Shown: positions 1 to 7,026, counted from the first letter of the stretch. The stretch: 8,658 bases of DNA from Candidatus Nanohalarchaeota archaeon (GCA_017610545.1 JAFCBV010000018.1:1-8658), one strand, 5' to 3'. The notes: generated from the sequence alone by a model not told the origin. Translations and numbers: made by a program.

Positions 1-117
1 GCTTTTCAAGCTTCTTCAAACTTTGTTTGAAGACATTCGAACGATAGTGAGATTGTTTTTGACGGTTCGCCTCGAAAGCATTATGAGCATGCCGCTTTCG
101 GGTTCACTCGCAAAAAA
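1..117 (-). repeat. Diverged copy of the tRNA-adjacent repeat, cut by the window edge
   Basis: No gene is visible here. Read on the minus strand from the tRNA-Val 3' end, positions 110-55 match the repeat unit at 7168-7223 at 43 of 56 positions in my hand alignment. The shared core GAGCATGCC lies at 85-93. Positions 1-16 match the next part of the unit, the reverse complement of GCTTGAAAAGC. Between these blocks are about 38 extra bases that include a perfect 9-bp hairpin (13-21 with 25-33, loop TTT). The copy presumably continues beyond base 1. Its function is unknown. Confidence 0.6.
112..117 (-). terminator. T-run directly after tRNA-Val
   Basis: Six T residues on the minus strand begin at the base after the tRNA-Val discriminator. 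Archaeal RNA polymerase stops at T-runs, so this may end the tRNA transcript. The run is also the end of the adjacent repeat copy, so it may have come with that element. This is inferred from base composition only. Confidence 0.4.
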
Positions 118-191
118 TGGGTCGAGGCGGATTTGAACCGCCGGCCTTCGCCGTGTAAGGGCGACGTCATAGCCAACTAGACTACCGACCC
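118..191 (-). tRNA. tRNA-Val (anticodon UAC)
   Basis: This is a complete 74-base cloverleaf without an intron. The acceptor stem is GGGTCGG with TCGACCC, ending in one G-U pair. The D stem is GTC/GAC. The anticodon stem is TCGCC/GGCGA around the loop CTTACAC, giving anticodon TAC, which reads GTA-type valine codons. The T arm is GGCGG-TTCAAAT-CCGCC. The discriminator is A. CCA is not encoded and must be added after transcription. A TATA-like box lies about 27 bases upstream, and a T6 run follows the 3' end. Confidence 0.95.
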
Positions 192-209
192 GCATCCCCT
201 ATTTAAATG

Positions 210-216
210 AAAAAAA
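210..216 (-). terminator. Possible T-run terminator of the DUF373 gene
   Basis: Seven T residues on the minus strand lie 14 bases after the DUF373 stop codon. This is the kind of sequence at which archaeal transcription can end. It overlaps the end of the TATA-like box for tRNA-Val, so one short AT-rich spacer may serve both genes. Confidence 0.3.
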
Positions 217-222
217 TATAAA
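215..222 (-). promoter_or_regulatory. TATA-like box for tRNA-Val
   Basis: TTTATATT on the minus strand is centred about 27 bases before the mature tRNA-Val 5' end. This is a usual distance for an archaeal TATA box if transcription starts at or near the mature end. Confidence 0.5.
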
Positions 223-230
223 CCCTTTGT

Positions 231-1292
231 CTAATTTAACTTTCTCTTTTTTGTCAGTTTTTCCACTGCAGAGCTAATAAATATCAGGGCACCGCTTACA
301 ACAAGCGCATACATTATCTGTGTATAGCTTGTAGTATCCCTTAAAAGGAATCTTGTCACCTCATAAGTTATCCATGCAACAGAAAATGACAGGCCGAAAT
401 ATGTCAGATAACTGGACACATGCCGCTTTTTCATGCCAAGCGCCTTCCCGAGGCCAATCATCACAGAAGCAAAAAAGAATGGAATTATAGATTCATTCAA
501 AAATGCACTTGCCGAAATGTAAAAATGCATAGAGCTCGTGCCGGAAGCCCCCTTGTAGCCACTTACAAGCCCCAATATGAAAAGAACAAGTGCTGAAAAA
601 TACAGGAAAAATGAGGACTTACGCGTCCTAAACGCCGTACTTGCCTCAAGATAGGCCCCTTCCAGAAATTTCTCAAGCTGAAATCCTTTTATCAGAAGAT
701 ATGTACCAATAACGCCGACAATAAGCTGAAATCCTGCCGCCCCAAGAAACGCATAGATTATCAATGCAATGGCCGGAAGCCCGATAAACAAACGCGATGC
801 CTTTGGGTCTGCAAGCACAGACATAATGAAATCATACATCATATAATATATGCTTTCAAGCTGCTGGCTTTGGCGAACGATAATCTTTTCAGGATATACA
901 ACATTTATTTTTGACTTAATAAGCGGCAATACATACTCGTCTTCTGCTCCATCAGTTACTAACACAGCCTCGGAAACATCATATTTTGAAAGAACCGCCT
1001 CAAGCTCAAGGGTAATTCTTCTATCAGAAGTAATGCCCACATCAGAATCTCCTGTCAAAGTGACAATCTCTGCAGGTCCCTTGTGTTTAATTCGATCAAA
1101 CACCTGCACTGCCTTGAAAATCGCATTGACATCAGAATCAGTAGGATCTTTAAGAGCCAACTTATTTGCTGCAAAAAGGTTTTTCTCTCTGCCAATTACA
1201 GGACCCGTTATTCCTGCCTTTACCCCCAAATCATCATCCCTGTCAATACAAAGAACAAGGGTTGCTTTTTTCTTTCTGGCGATAATTGACAT
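231..1292 (-). CDS. DUF373 family membrane protein
   Basis: The 353-residue product belongs to DUF373, an archaeal family of unknown function. Recognition rests on the N-terminal signature: CIDRDDDLG at 15-23, GPVIGRE at 30-36, DPTDSDVNAIF at 49-59, VTLTGDSDVG at 77-86 and VTDGAEDEY at 112-120. This soluble domain of about 160 residues is rich in acidic residues and glycines; whether it binds a metal or nucleotide is not known. The C-terminal half has about six hydrophobic segments, near 166-186, 188-204, 226-246, 257-284, 293-314 and 323-343, so it is an integral membrane protein. The ATG at 1292 is supported by a TATA-like palindrome centred about 26 bases upstream, which implies a leaderless transcript. 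It follows map in the same direction after 42 bases but seems to have its own promoter. Confidence 0.92.
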   Translation of the reverse strand: MSIIARKKKATLVLCIDRDDDLGVKAGITGPVIGREKNLFAANKLALKDPTDSDVNAIFKAVQVFDRIKHKGPAEIVTLTGDSDVGITSDRRITLELEAVLSKYDVSEAVLVTDGAEDEYVLPLIKSKINVVYPEKIIVRQSQQLESIYYMMYDFIMSVLADPKASRLFIGLPAIALIIYAFLGAAGFQLIVGVIGTYLLIKGFQLEKFLEGAYLEASTAFRTRKSSFFLYFSALVLFILGLVSGYKGASGTSSMHFYISASAFLNESIIPFFFASVMIGLGKALGMKKRHVSSYLTYFGLSFSVAWITYEVTRFLLRDTTSYTQIMYALVVSGALIFISSAVEKLTKKRKLN

Positions 1293-1310
1293 AATATAGT
1301 TGTGTTAGCG

Positions 1311-1324
1311 CAATTATATAATTG
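1311..1324 (-). promoter_or_regulatory. Palindromic TATA-like promoter of the DUF373 gene
   Basis: CAATTATATAATTG is a perfect 14-base palindrome whose centre lies 25-26 bases before the DUF373 ATG. At that distance transcription would begin at the start codon. It falls in the 42-base gap after map, so DUF373 is probably transcribed separately. Confidence 0.6.
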
Positions 1325-1334
1325 TTGTTCTCTT

Positions 1335-2222
1335 TTACTTTGTGGTTATTATCGGCTCATCTGCAACAATCACGGTGTGTTCTGCCTGAGAAATAAATCC
1401 TTTTTCAGAATCCCGCAAAAAAGGGTATCTATGAATTATGCCTCGCATTACAAGCTGGTTTATGATTGTGCTAAGAAGTGCGCCCGACGGCCTCTCAATC
1501 CAGCGCAACGCAAAGGGCAACCCCCTGTATTTCTCCTTTGCAATCCGAATGATTTCTCTCGCGTGCGGCGAGCGTTCCGGCTTCTCGCTTGCAAGACGGC
1601 AGATTTCGGCATCATTCGTTTCTTTTACATAGCCACTGCCTTCACTCAGGAAAGGCTCTATTGCAATCGCATCGCCTTCACTCAGTATTTCATTAGACTT
1701 TGTCGGAATATTTGGGATGCTTATGCCTGTATGTATTGTATATTTTCCAAGCATATGGCCTGAAAGATTTGATACTGGCCTGTATCCTGCAGATTCTATT
1801 GTCTCACTAATTACAGTTCCGATATCTCCTGTTTTCGTTCCGGGTGTAGCCATAGAAATTGCATTTTTCAGGGCGCGCTCAATAGCGGTTACCATATTTT
1901 GTTTTGTTTTATCAAGAGCCACCGTAATTGCAGTGTCTGCAATATACCCGTCGACGTGAACACCGAGGTCTACTTTGACAACATCATTGTCTCCAAAGAC
2001 AGAATCATCTTTTGCTTTAGGGGTGCAGTGCGCTGCAAACTCGTTGAGGGATATGTTGACAGGAAATGCTATCTTTCCGCCAAGTTCAATTATCCTTGAC
2101 TCAATTGTCTCTGCAGCAAGAAGTATACTTTTGCCTGGCGCAACCAATTTTCTTGATTCCTCACGAACCTGAGATGCAATTTTTCCTGCAAGAAGGTATT
2201 TTTCCAAGATATCATCATCCAT
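1335..2222 (-). CDS. map: Methionine aminopeptidase, type II
   Basis: This enzyme removes the initiator methionine from new proteins in the cytoplasm, using a two-metal centre. From the ATG at 2222 it has 295 residues, normal for archaeal type II enzymes. All expected active-site residues are visible: H65 in the NEFAAHCTP motif, D85 (VKVDLG), D96 (GYIADTA), H156 (LSGHMLG), E189 (AIAIEPF) and E281 (SQAEHTVIV). The inserted helical segment between about 190 and 260 is the type II mark. The frame stays open to a TTG at 2240, but the ATG is preferred because a TATA-like TTAAAAAA box lies 25 bases before it and the protein then begins in the usual way (MDDDILEKYLLAGKIA). It diverges from the secreted-protein gene and shares its 53-base upstream region. 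Confidence 0.97.
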   Translation of the reverse strand: MDDDILEKYLLAGKIASQVREESRKLVAPGKSILLAAETIESRIIELGGKIAFPVNISLNEFAAHCTPKAKDDSVFGDNDVVKVDLGVHVDGYIADTAITVALDKTKQNMVTAIERALKNAISMATPGTKTGDIGTVISETIESAGYRPVSNLSGHMLGKYTIHTGISIPNIPTKSNEILSEGDAIAIEPFLSEGSGYVKETNDAEICRLASEKPERSPHAREIIRIAKEKYRGLPFALRWIERPSGALLSTIINQLVMRGIIHRYPFLRDSEKGFISQAEHTVIVADEPIITTK

Positions 2223-2242
2223 ACAGTATGATTCGGGCAATG

Positions 2243-2251
2243 TTTTTTAAC
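2243..2251. promoter_or_regulatory. Shared AT-rich box in the map / secreted-protein divergent promoter
   Basis: TTTTTTAAC on the plus strand reads GTTAAAAAA on the minus strand. It is centred about 25 bases before the map ATG (2222) and about 29 bases before the ATG at 2276. The space between the two starts is only 53 bases, so one box may serve both directions or two poor boxes may overlap. An inverted repeat, ATGAGA (2257-2262) with TCTCAT (2272-2277), sits between the box and the plus-strand ATG and could be an operator or an RNA hairpin. Confidence 0.5.
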
Positions 2252-2275
2252 TCTTTATGAGAGAAATACGTTCTC

Positions 2276-3973
2276 ATGAAGCATACATTCTTCGTATTTT
2301 TTCTGTTTTTGTTTTTCACGCCTTCTGCTTTTGCACAAAATACAGATGTTATCATCAATGAGATAATGTACGAACCCGTACCCGATGACAATTATAACGA
2401 ATGGATTGAACTTTACAACAACGGCACAGGCAGTGTATCACTTGAGAACTGGAAATTGTGTGACAAAGAAATTCTTTCAGGTTATATTGATCGCGACCGT
2501 GACGGCGCTCTGTATATGAACGCATCGATACTAATTCCGCCCGGCGGATATGCACTCATTACAGATGGTGGCAGCGGGACAGAAGTGTATGATAATTTTA
2601 CTGTTAGCGAAACGGCTCTTGCATTACATGTAGACGCGGGCACCATATGCGGACGACTTACAAATGATGAAGGCAAACCAATTGAATTAACGGATTCCTC
2701 AGGCGCCCTGATTGAAATCATAACGTACGACCCATCCATTGGTGCTTCAGGCAACGGCAAATCCCTTGAGCGAAACTCAACAGGCTGGTTCGAGAGCCTG
2801 ACTAATGGCGGCACTCCCGGATGGGAAAACAGCATAATCACCGCACCCGAACAAAACGAAACCGAACCTGCTGTACCTGAAACCGAGACCCTTGTGGAAA
2901 ACATCACAGAAAATGAAACCATTCCTGAAGAAATCATAGAAGAAGTAACAGAAACAACAATAACCGAAATGCCACTTGGTTCCGCAAAGATAACAATACT
3001 CTCTAAGCCGGATTCAATGCATTTCGGAGACTACGCGCCCTTGCACGCCAGCTTTTTTTCAGGAGATTCAGAATTTTCAGAAGCGCGCATTGTTGCATAT
3101 GTCTTCAGCCCGCACTGGATCTCAAGGGATCTTTCGCGCGATGAGAAAACAATAAGGAGCGCGCCGTATTCAACAGGTGTTGCAGCCGCAATGCACAACA
3201 TTGGCACAAACACCACAACAACAGCCCTGCTACCAATATTTCTAAAATGCAATGAAGATGAAAAATATACTGAAGGAGATTATATTCTTCGTGTCCGGCT
3301 TTACAAAAACGACGGCTCATGGACTTCTGTAACCGAAACAGACACAACCCTTTCGGTCCTCGGAAAAAACCCTTTATGTGAAAAAGAAATCGTGTGTATA
3401 GATGTGCCAACAGAATGTGAAACAGAAGAAGCCGCGCCCGAAATAAAAAATGAAGAAGAACTTGAACTTTTATTTGATATTCCGGATGTTGTTTACCCCG
3501 ACGAACCTTTTACCGCAAACATAACCCTAAAAAATCAGGGAAGCTCCACTATGCTTATTGAAGTCTACTCATATCTCCACAGCCACGCAAAACTTTTGTC
3601 ATACGGATTTGACGGCGAGACTTGGGGAAAAATGTGGAGTTCAAATGCCGTAAAAATAGAACTTGCACAGAATGAAACCAAAAACATCAGCCTTCGGAAT
3701 GTAGTAAAAAACACAACAAGTCTTGAAGCGCATACATACAAAATCATTGTAAAAGACATGAGCACATCAGAGAACCTTAAAGAAGAAATTGTTCTGGTTC
3801 GTGTTGAAAAGAAACCGGAAACAAACAAAACAGTTGTTGTAGAGACCGCCGTAAACTTGATTGAGGATACTGAAGAAGAAATTCAGGAAACAATCAGCGG
3901 CCATGTAATCACAACAGAGCCAAAACAATCCCTAGTCAAAAGATTTTTTGGATGGCTTGAAAATATATTTTAG
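2276..3973 (+). CDS. Secreted protein with a lamin-tail-like domain, probably glycosylated
   Basis: The 565-residue product starts with a signal peptide: a hydrophobic stretch at about 4-17, then PSAFA at 16-20 and a likely cut before Q21. Residues 23-187 look like a lamin-tail domain: VIINEIMY at 25-32, EWIELYN at 42-48, the W59 strand, IPPGGYALI at 87-95 and a terminal TNGGTPGWEN at 176-185. A Glu/Thr/Pro linker follows (about 189-233). Next comes a beta-rich region (about 236-365), a cysteine cluster (C368, C374, C381), and a CARDB-like beta domain (about 400-511, with the VVYPDEPFTANITLKNQG motif). The last 25 residues form a separate tail ending in an amphipathic stretch. I count 13 N-X-S/T sequons, so surface N-glycosylation is likely. 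The role is unknown; adhesion or envelope structure is plausible. There is no transmembrane helix besides the signal. The gene converges with the zinc-ribbon gene, leaving 5 bases. Confidence 0.8.
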   Translation: MKHTFFVFFLFLFFTPSAFAQNTDVIINEIMYEPVPDDNYNEWIELYNNGTGSVSLENWKLCDKEILSGYIDRDRDGALYMNASILIPPGGYALITDGGSGTEVYDNFTVSETALALHVDAGTICGRLTNDEGKPIELTDSSGALIEIITYDPSIGASGNGKSLERNSTGWFESLTNGGTPGWENSIITAPEQNETEPAVPETETLVENITENETIPEEIIEEVTETTITEMPLGSAKITILSKPDSMHFGDYAPLHASFFSGDSEFSEARIVAYVFSPHWISRDLSRDEKTIRSAPYSTGVAAAMHNIGTNTTTTALLPIFLKCNEDEKYTEGDYILRVRLYKNDGSWTSVTETDTTLSVLGKNPLCEKEIVCIDVPTECETEEAAPEIKNEEELELLFDIPDVVYPDEPFTANITLKNQGSSTMLIEVYSYLHSHAKLLSYGFDGETWGKMWSSNAVKIELAQNETKNISLRNVVKNTTSLEAHTYKIIVKDMSTSENLKEEIVLVRVEKKPETNKTVVVETAVNLIEDTEEEIQETISGHVITTEPKQSLVKRFFGWLENIF

Positions 3974-3978
3974 CGGTG

Positions 3979-4167
3979 TTATATCAAACGCTTTTTCTGC
4001 TCTTTTATTTTAGCATCTTTTGCATCCCATATCTTGCTGCACCCTGAGCAGACATAGCCGCCATACATGCTTAAGTGGGACACATATTGCATATTGCCTG
4101 AGCCACAATCAGGGCAACGAATCTTTTTTTCATGCTTGATTTTGTCAAGAAGAGATTCATAAACCAT
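3979..4167 (-). CDS. Small zinc-ribbon protein
   Basis: From the ATG at 4167 the product has 62 residues. Two CxxC pairs, C18/C21 (CPDC) and C40/C43 (CSGC), are 18 residues apart and should bind one zinc in a zinc ribbon like those of transcription-factor and ribosomal-protein families. Short charged segments (KIKHEKK and KDAKIKEQKKR) flank it, which would suit nucleic-acid binding, but no function can be assigned. The frame is open to a GTG at 4176; I prefer the ATG. It begins 39 bases after the polB stop on the same strand, so the two may be cotranscribed. A weak AT-rich box (CATTAAGG) in the gap leaves a separate promoter possible. Confidence 0.7.
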   Translation of the reverse strand: MVYESLLDKIKHEKKIRCPDCGSGNMQYVSHLSMYGGYVCSGCSKIWDAKDAKIKEQKKRLI

Positions 4168-4206
4168 AGTTACCACACAATTTACCTTAATGAGACACGC
4201 ATCTTT

Positions 4207-6648
4207 TTATGGTTTAGTTGCATTTCCCCAGTTTCCAAGCCCTGTCTGCTTGGCATTTCCAAGAAGGTCGTCTTTTGTCACACCAAGTACAGAAAGCGCA
4301 CGAAGTGCTGCCGGAAGAATTTGATTCTCAAGATAATAATTTTTATCATAGTTTTTCGCAAATTTCATCAACTCAGCCCGATCTGAAATGCTGCCTGATC
4401 CGCGCGTCACAACATATTGTATTGTTGTTCCGGGGTGGATTATTACCCCTCTTTTCTCAGCCCGTTTAGCCGCAGAAACATGCGGGCCTATCTGCGCATA
4501 TTTGTTCAGGTCGCGCTTGACTGTTGTGTATATGCCAAGCTCTTTCAGGTCAACTTTGCCGCTTTTGACTTTCTCAACAATAGTTTTAACATATTCAACA
4601 GCATCGTCCTTTTTGTCAGACAGCACAAGCTCAAGCACTTTTTCCTGAGTGTCTTTTGCAAGCTTTGACCAGTCGCGCCTTACTTTCTCAAACCCCCGGA
4701 TTGTCACATTTCCCTCTTTGTCAATCAAGGCATACCTTTTCTTTGCCCCGCCCTCTCCGGTCTTTTTTTGCACAAATATTCCGCGAAGATATGTGCCCTC
4801 ATAATCAAGCTCCATTATTCCCGGGAGCGTTGAATTCACTTCCTTAAGGAATTTGCGCGCAACCGCTTCGGTGTCTTTTTCTATCAACAAAAATAAGCTG
4901 TCTGTATCTCCGTAAATGCACTTTAGGCCACGTTTTTCAGCCATCTCAATAACTTTGTGTATGTAGTGCCTGCCAAATGCTGTGACCGCTTCCGCGCACT
5001 CCCTTAGATACCAGCGCGAGCCTGCAAAACCAAGATACCCATAGAATGAGTTTGCAAGCGTCTTTACTGCGAACTGCTTTGCATTAAGTGACTTGTATTC
5101 TTCACTTTCTTTATCAACAACTTTCATTCTCTTTTTCATTTCTATGCGCTCGGATATGAGTTCCTCAACAAGGCGCGGTATAAACCCTCTCTGCTTTGTG
5201 CAAAAATAACTACTCGTACCGGGAACCCGGTTTTCTTTTTTACTCTTGCAGCACGTGCAATTCAAAGTGTCGGGCTCAATATTGTGGGATGCAATTATTG
5301 ATGGATACAGGCTTCGAAAATCAAAGAGTGCAATGTTCTTGTGAAGCCCGGGCTTAGGCTCCACAACAAAAGCGCCCTGGAACTTATCCATCTCCATACG
5401 CTCGCGCACCACATCCTGTGTCGGCTTGTTCGGGACCGCAATGTTCATCTCAGACGCAGCTCGCCTAAGCGCGTATGCCTCAACAAGCTGTCCGTACGTT
5501 GCCCTGCATGTGTCAAAAGGTGTACTCCCTGTAAGCCTTGAAAGTGCAACTATGTTTGGCAAAAGTGCCCTTGCAAGCCCGACTGTGATTTCAGAATCAT
5601 TAAGGCAGTACTCTGCAAGCTTGTCAAGATCTTTTTTCTTTGTCCATGACTCAATCATCGTCTCCCAGGTCATGTCTTTTTTTCTTGATCCCGTAAGCTC
5701 TCCTGAAACATTGTCAAGTGACATGACTTCAGAACTTATAGTGGTGCGCATTATTCTTGACACAAACTGGAAAAGGTCTATGTGCACCCGCCCGCGAATT
5801 GATGCCGCATTGATTCGCCCTTTTCTCTGGTACTTCACACCCTGCCCGTCGCGCCCAAAATCCACAACAGTGCCATATTCTTCGGCCCTGTTTTTGAGAA
5901 CATCAAAATCAAAAGAATCTCCATTGTATGTTAGTACAAAATCCGGATCTTTTTCCCTTACGAGCACGCATAATTTATCAATCACTGCTTTTTCAGAATC
6001 AACATGAATAGACTCTGAAAAATTATCTTTTTCATATACAATAACTTTCTTGTAGCCCGCATCAGTGCATACACTTGCCATAATTATTTTGTTTGCGCCG
6101 TCCTCCAATATTGTTTCAAGGTCAAACGCAAAAAGAGATGGCCTGTATTCTCTGCCGTCTACCGCAGAAACACTCTCCGCATCAATAACCACATCGACAT
6201 TAAGAGATGATTCGATCACATTTCCTGTTACGTCCGCCCATGAAAGTGGAAAAATCTTTTTGTCCATAAGATACTTTTTGAAAAAGGGTATGTCAAACTC
6301 GCGCACGCCCTCGATTTCAGGCAGCGTTGCAACAGCATCCTTAAGCCTTGGCACATCAAATGGAAGTTTCGCAAAAACCTTGAGAATTTTTTTCTCCTTA
6401 AGGCATATTATTTTTTCAATAGTCTCAACGCGCTTCACAGAAGCAATTCCTTTTTCATCAGAAACAGAAACCGAAGAAACCTTTTTCTTAACGGATTTTG
6501 CGCCTTTTTTTGCAATCGCATAAAAGTATGGCTCAAAAGTCCGGTCGTACACAACAACGGATTTTGCGCCTTCGTTTCTGCAAAAAAGACGGATAACAGG
6601 CGTACTATCTTCAATAACATAATCTACATCAAGAACAAAAAGGCGCAT
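4207..6648 (-). CDS. polB: Replicative DNA polymerase, family B
   Basis: From the ATG at 6648 this is an 813-residue archaeal family B polymerase with proofreading. Residues below count from that ATG. The exonuclease has Exo I FDLET (D176, E178), Exo II NGDSFD (D247) and Exo III YCLND (Y347, D351). The polymerase has motif A DFRSLYPSII (D443), motif B KTLANSFYG (from 529) and motif C YGDTDS (D581, D583). The exonuclease-polymerase linker has FQGA at 423-426 where families usually show YxGG/A. The C-terminus has QTGLGNW (801-807), a PCNA-binding PIP-box pattern. All catalytic acids are present, and there is no intein. The frame is open to 6714, but a TATA-like TTTTAAAAA lies about 24 bases before the ATG at 6648, and MRLFVLDVDYV is a normal start. 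It copies the chromosome in complex with PCNA. Confidence 0.97.
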   Translation of the reverse strand: MRLFVLDVDYVIEDSTPVIRLFCRNEGAKSVVVYDRTFEPYFYAIAKKGAKSVKKKVSSVSVSDEKGIASVKRVETIEKIICLKEKKILKVFAKLPFDVPRLKDAVATLPEIEGVREFDIPFFKKYLMDKKIFPLSWADVTGNVIESSLNVDVVIDAESVSAVDGREYRPSLFAFDLETILEDGANKIIMASVCTDAGYKKVIVYEKDNFSESIHVDSEKAVIDKLCVLVREKDPDFVLTYNGDSFDFDVLKNRAEEYGTVVDFGRDGQGVKYQRKGRINAASIRGRVHIDLFQFVSRIMRTTISSEVMSLDNVSGELTGSRKKDMTWETMIESWTKKKDLDKLAEYCLNDSEITVGLARALLPNIVALSRLTGSTPFDTCRATYGQLVEAYALRRAASEMNIAVPNKPTQDVVRERMEMDKFQGAFVVEPKPGLHKNIALFDFRSLYPSIIASHNIEPDTLNCTCCKSKKENRVPGTSSYFCTKQRGFIPRLVEELISERIEMKKRMKVVDKESEEYKSLNAKQFAVKTLANSFYGYLGFAGSRWYLRECAEAVTAFGRHYIHKVIEMAEKRGLKCIYGDTDSLFLLIEKDTEAVARKFLKEVNSTLPGIMELDYEGTYLRGIFVQKKTGEGGAKKRYALIDKEGNVTIRGFEKVRRDWSKLAKDTQEKVLELVLSDKKDDAVEYVKTIVEKVKSGKVDLKELGIYTTVKRDLNKYAQIGPHVSAAKRAEKRGVIIHPGTTIQYVVTRGSGSISDRAELMKFAKNYDKNYYLENQILPAALRALSVLGVTKDDLLGNAKQTGLGNWGNATKP

Positions 6649-6667
6649 GCCATTATTTTGGCATGAA

Positions 6668-6676
6668 TTTTTAAAA
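6668..6676 (-). promoter_or_regulatory. TATA-like box for polB
   Basis: TTTTAAAAA on the minus strand is centred about 24 bases before the ATG at 6648. This supports that start over the 22-residue upstream extension that is open in the same frame, and suggests a leaderless mRNA. Confidence 0.6.
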
Positions 6677-6738
6677 GAAGTCTTGTTGAAACAAATCATG
6701 AAAATCCACTGCAAATTTGGATAGAATTTCTAAATTTT

Positions 6739-6900
6739 TTTGGCGGCTCAGTCTTTACTCAAAGTGAACCTGCTTTGTGAGACTTCGCTCACCAAAAATC
6801 CTGAAAATCTACTATGCAGAGGGTTAAGCTTTTCAGGCTCTCCAGTGGTTCATCTCGCAGGCATGGCGAGATTACTGCCTGCGGACTCACTCACTGTAGA
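6739..6900 (-). repeat. Diverged inverted copy of the repeat, at the tRNA-Leu 3' side
   Basis: No gene is visible between the polB promoter and tRNA-Leu. Positions 6800-6900 resemble the reverse complement of unit 7027-7129. Shared blocks include TGAAAATC (6802-6809), GCTTTTCA (6828-6835), GCGAG (6866-6870) and CGGACTCNCTCA (6882-6893). A second, more decayed half-unit seems to end at about 6799. The stretch has perfect inverted repeats: 6800-6807 with 6830-6837 (8 bp), 6852-6858 with 6866-6872 (7 bp), and 6856-6863 with 6876-6883 (8 bp). The last two share bases, so they are alternatives. The unit ends at 6900, one base before the tRNA. Confidence 0.55.
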
Positions 6901-7025
6901 TGCAGGGGAGGGGATTTGAACCCCCGAACCCACTAAGAGAGCGGATATCACAACATGTGCGCTTTGTTTAATGCGCATGAATTTGTGCTTGAGTCCGCCG
7001 CCGTTGACCACTTGGCTACCCCTGC
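6901..7025 (-). tRNA. tRNA-Leu (anticodon CAA) with intron
   Basis: This class II tRNA reads TTG leucine codons. The gene is 125 bases, or 84 after splicing. The acceptor stem GCAGGGG/CCCCTGC is perfect. The D arm has stem GCC/GGC and loop AAGTGGTCAAC. The anticodon stem is GCGGA/TCCGC, and the spliced loop is CTCAAGA. A long variable arm (TCTCTTAGTGGGTTC) marks it as leucine. The T arm is GGGGG-TTCAAAT-CCCCT. The discriminator is A, and no CCA is encoded. A 41-base intron interrupts the loop after position 37. Both sides of the gene touch copies of the local repeat. No clear TATA box lies at the usual distance; AAATTAAA at about 39 bases upstream is a weak candidate. Confidence 0.95.
6947..6987 (-). 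other. Archaeal tRNA intron (41 bases) after position 37 of tRNA-Leu
   Basis: The intron lies between G37 and A38. The precursor can form the bulge-helix-bulge cut by archaeal splicing endonuclease. Bases 32-35 (CUCA) pair with UGUG apart from one U-U mismatch. The 5' bulge AG|C and the 3' bulge AU|A are three bases each, with the cuts in the usual place. Inside, ACA pairs with UGU and UGCGC with GCGCA around a 10-base loop. The motif itself fixes the boundaries. Confidence 0.85.
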
Positions 7026-7026
7026 G

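Noticed and set aside
850..1299. Long plus-strand open frame opposite the DUF373 gene
   Set aside because: It is a shadow of the DUF373 coding frame, whose protein has clear family motifs.
5426..6007. 193-codon plus-strand frame opposite polB
   Set aside because: It is antisense to the conserved exonuclease region of PolB and has no recognisable domain or promoter.
6649..6714. 22-residue N-terminal extension of PolB
   Set aside because: It covers the probable TATA box, begins with no family-like sequence, and the ATG at 6648 gives the normal PolB start.
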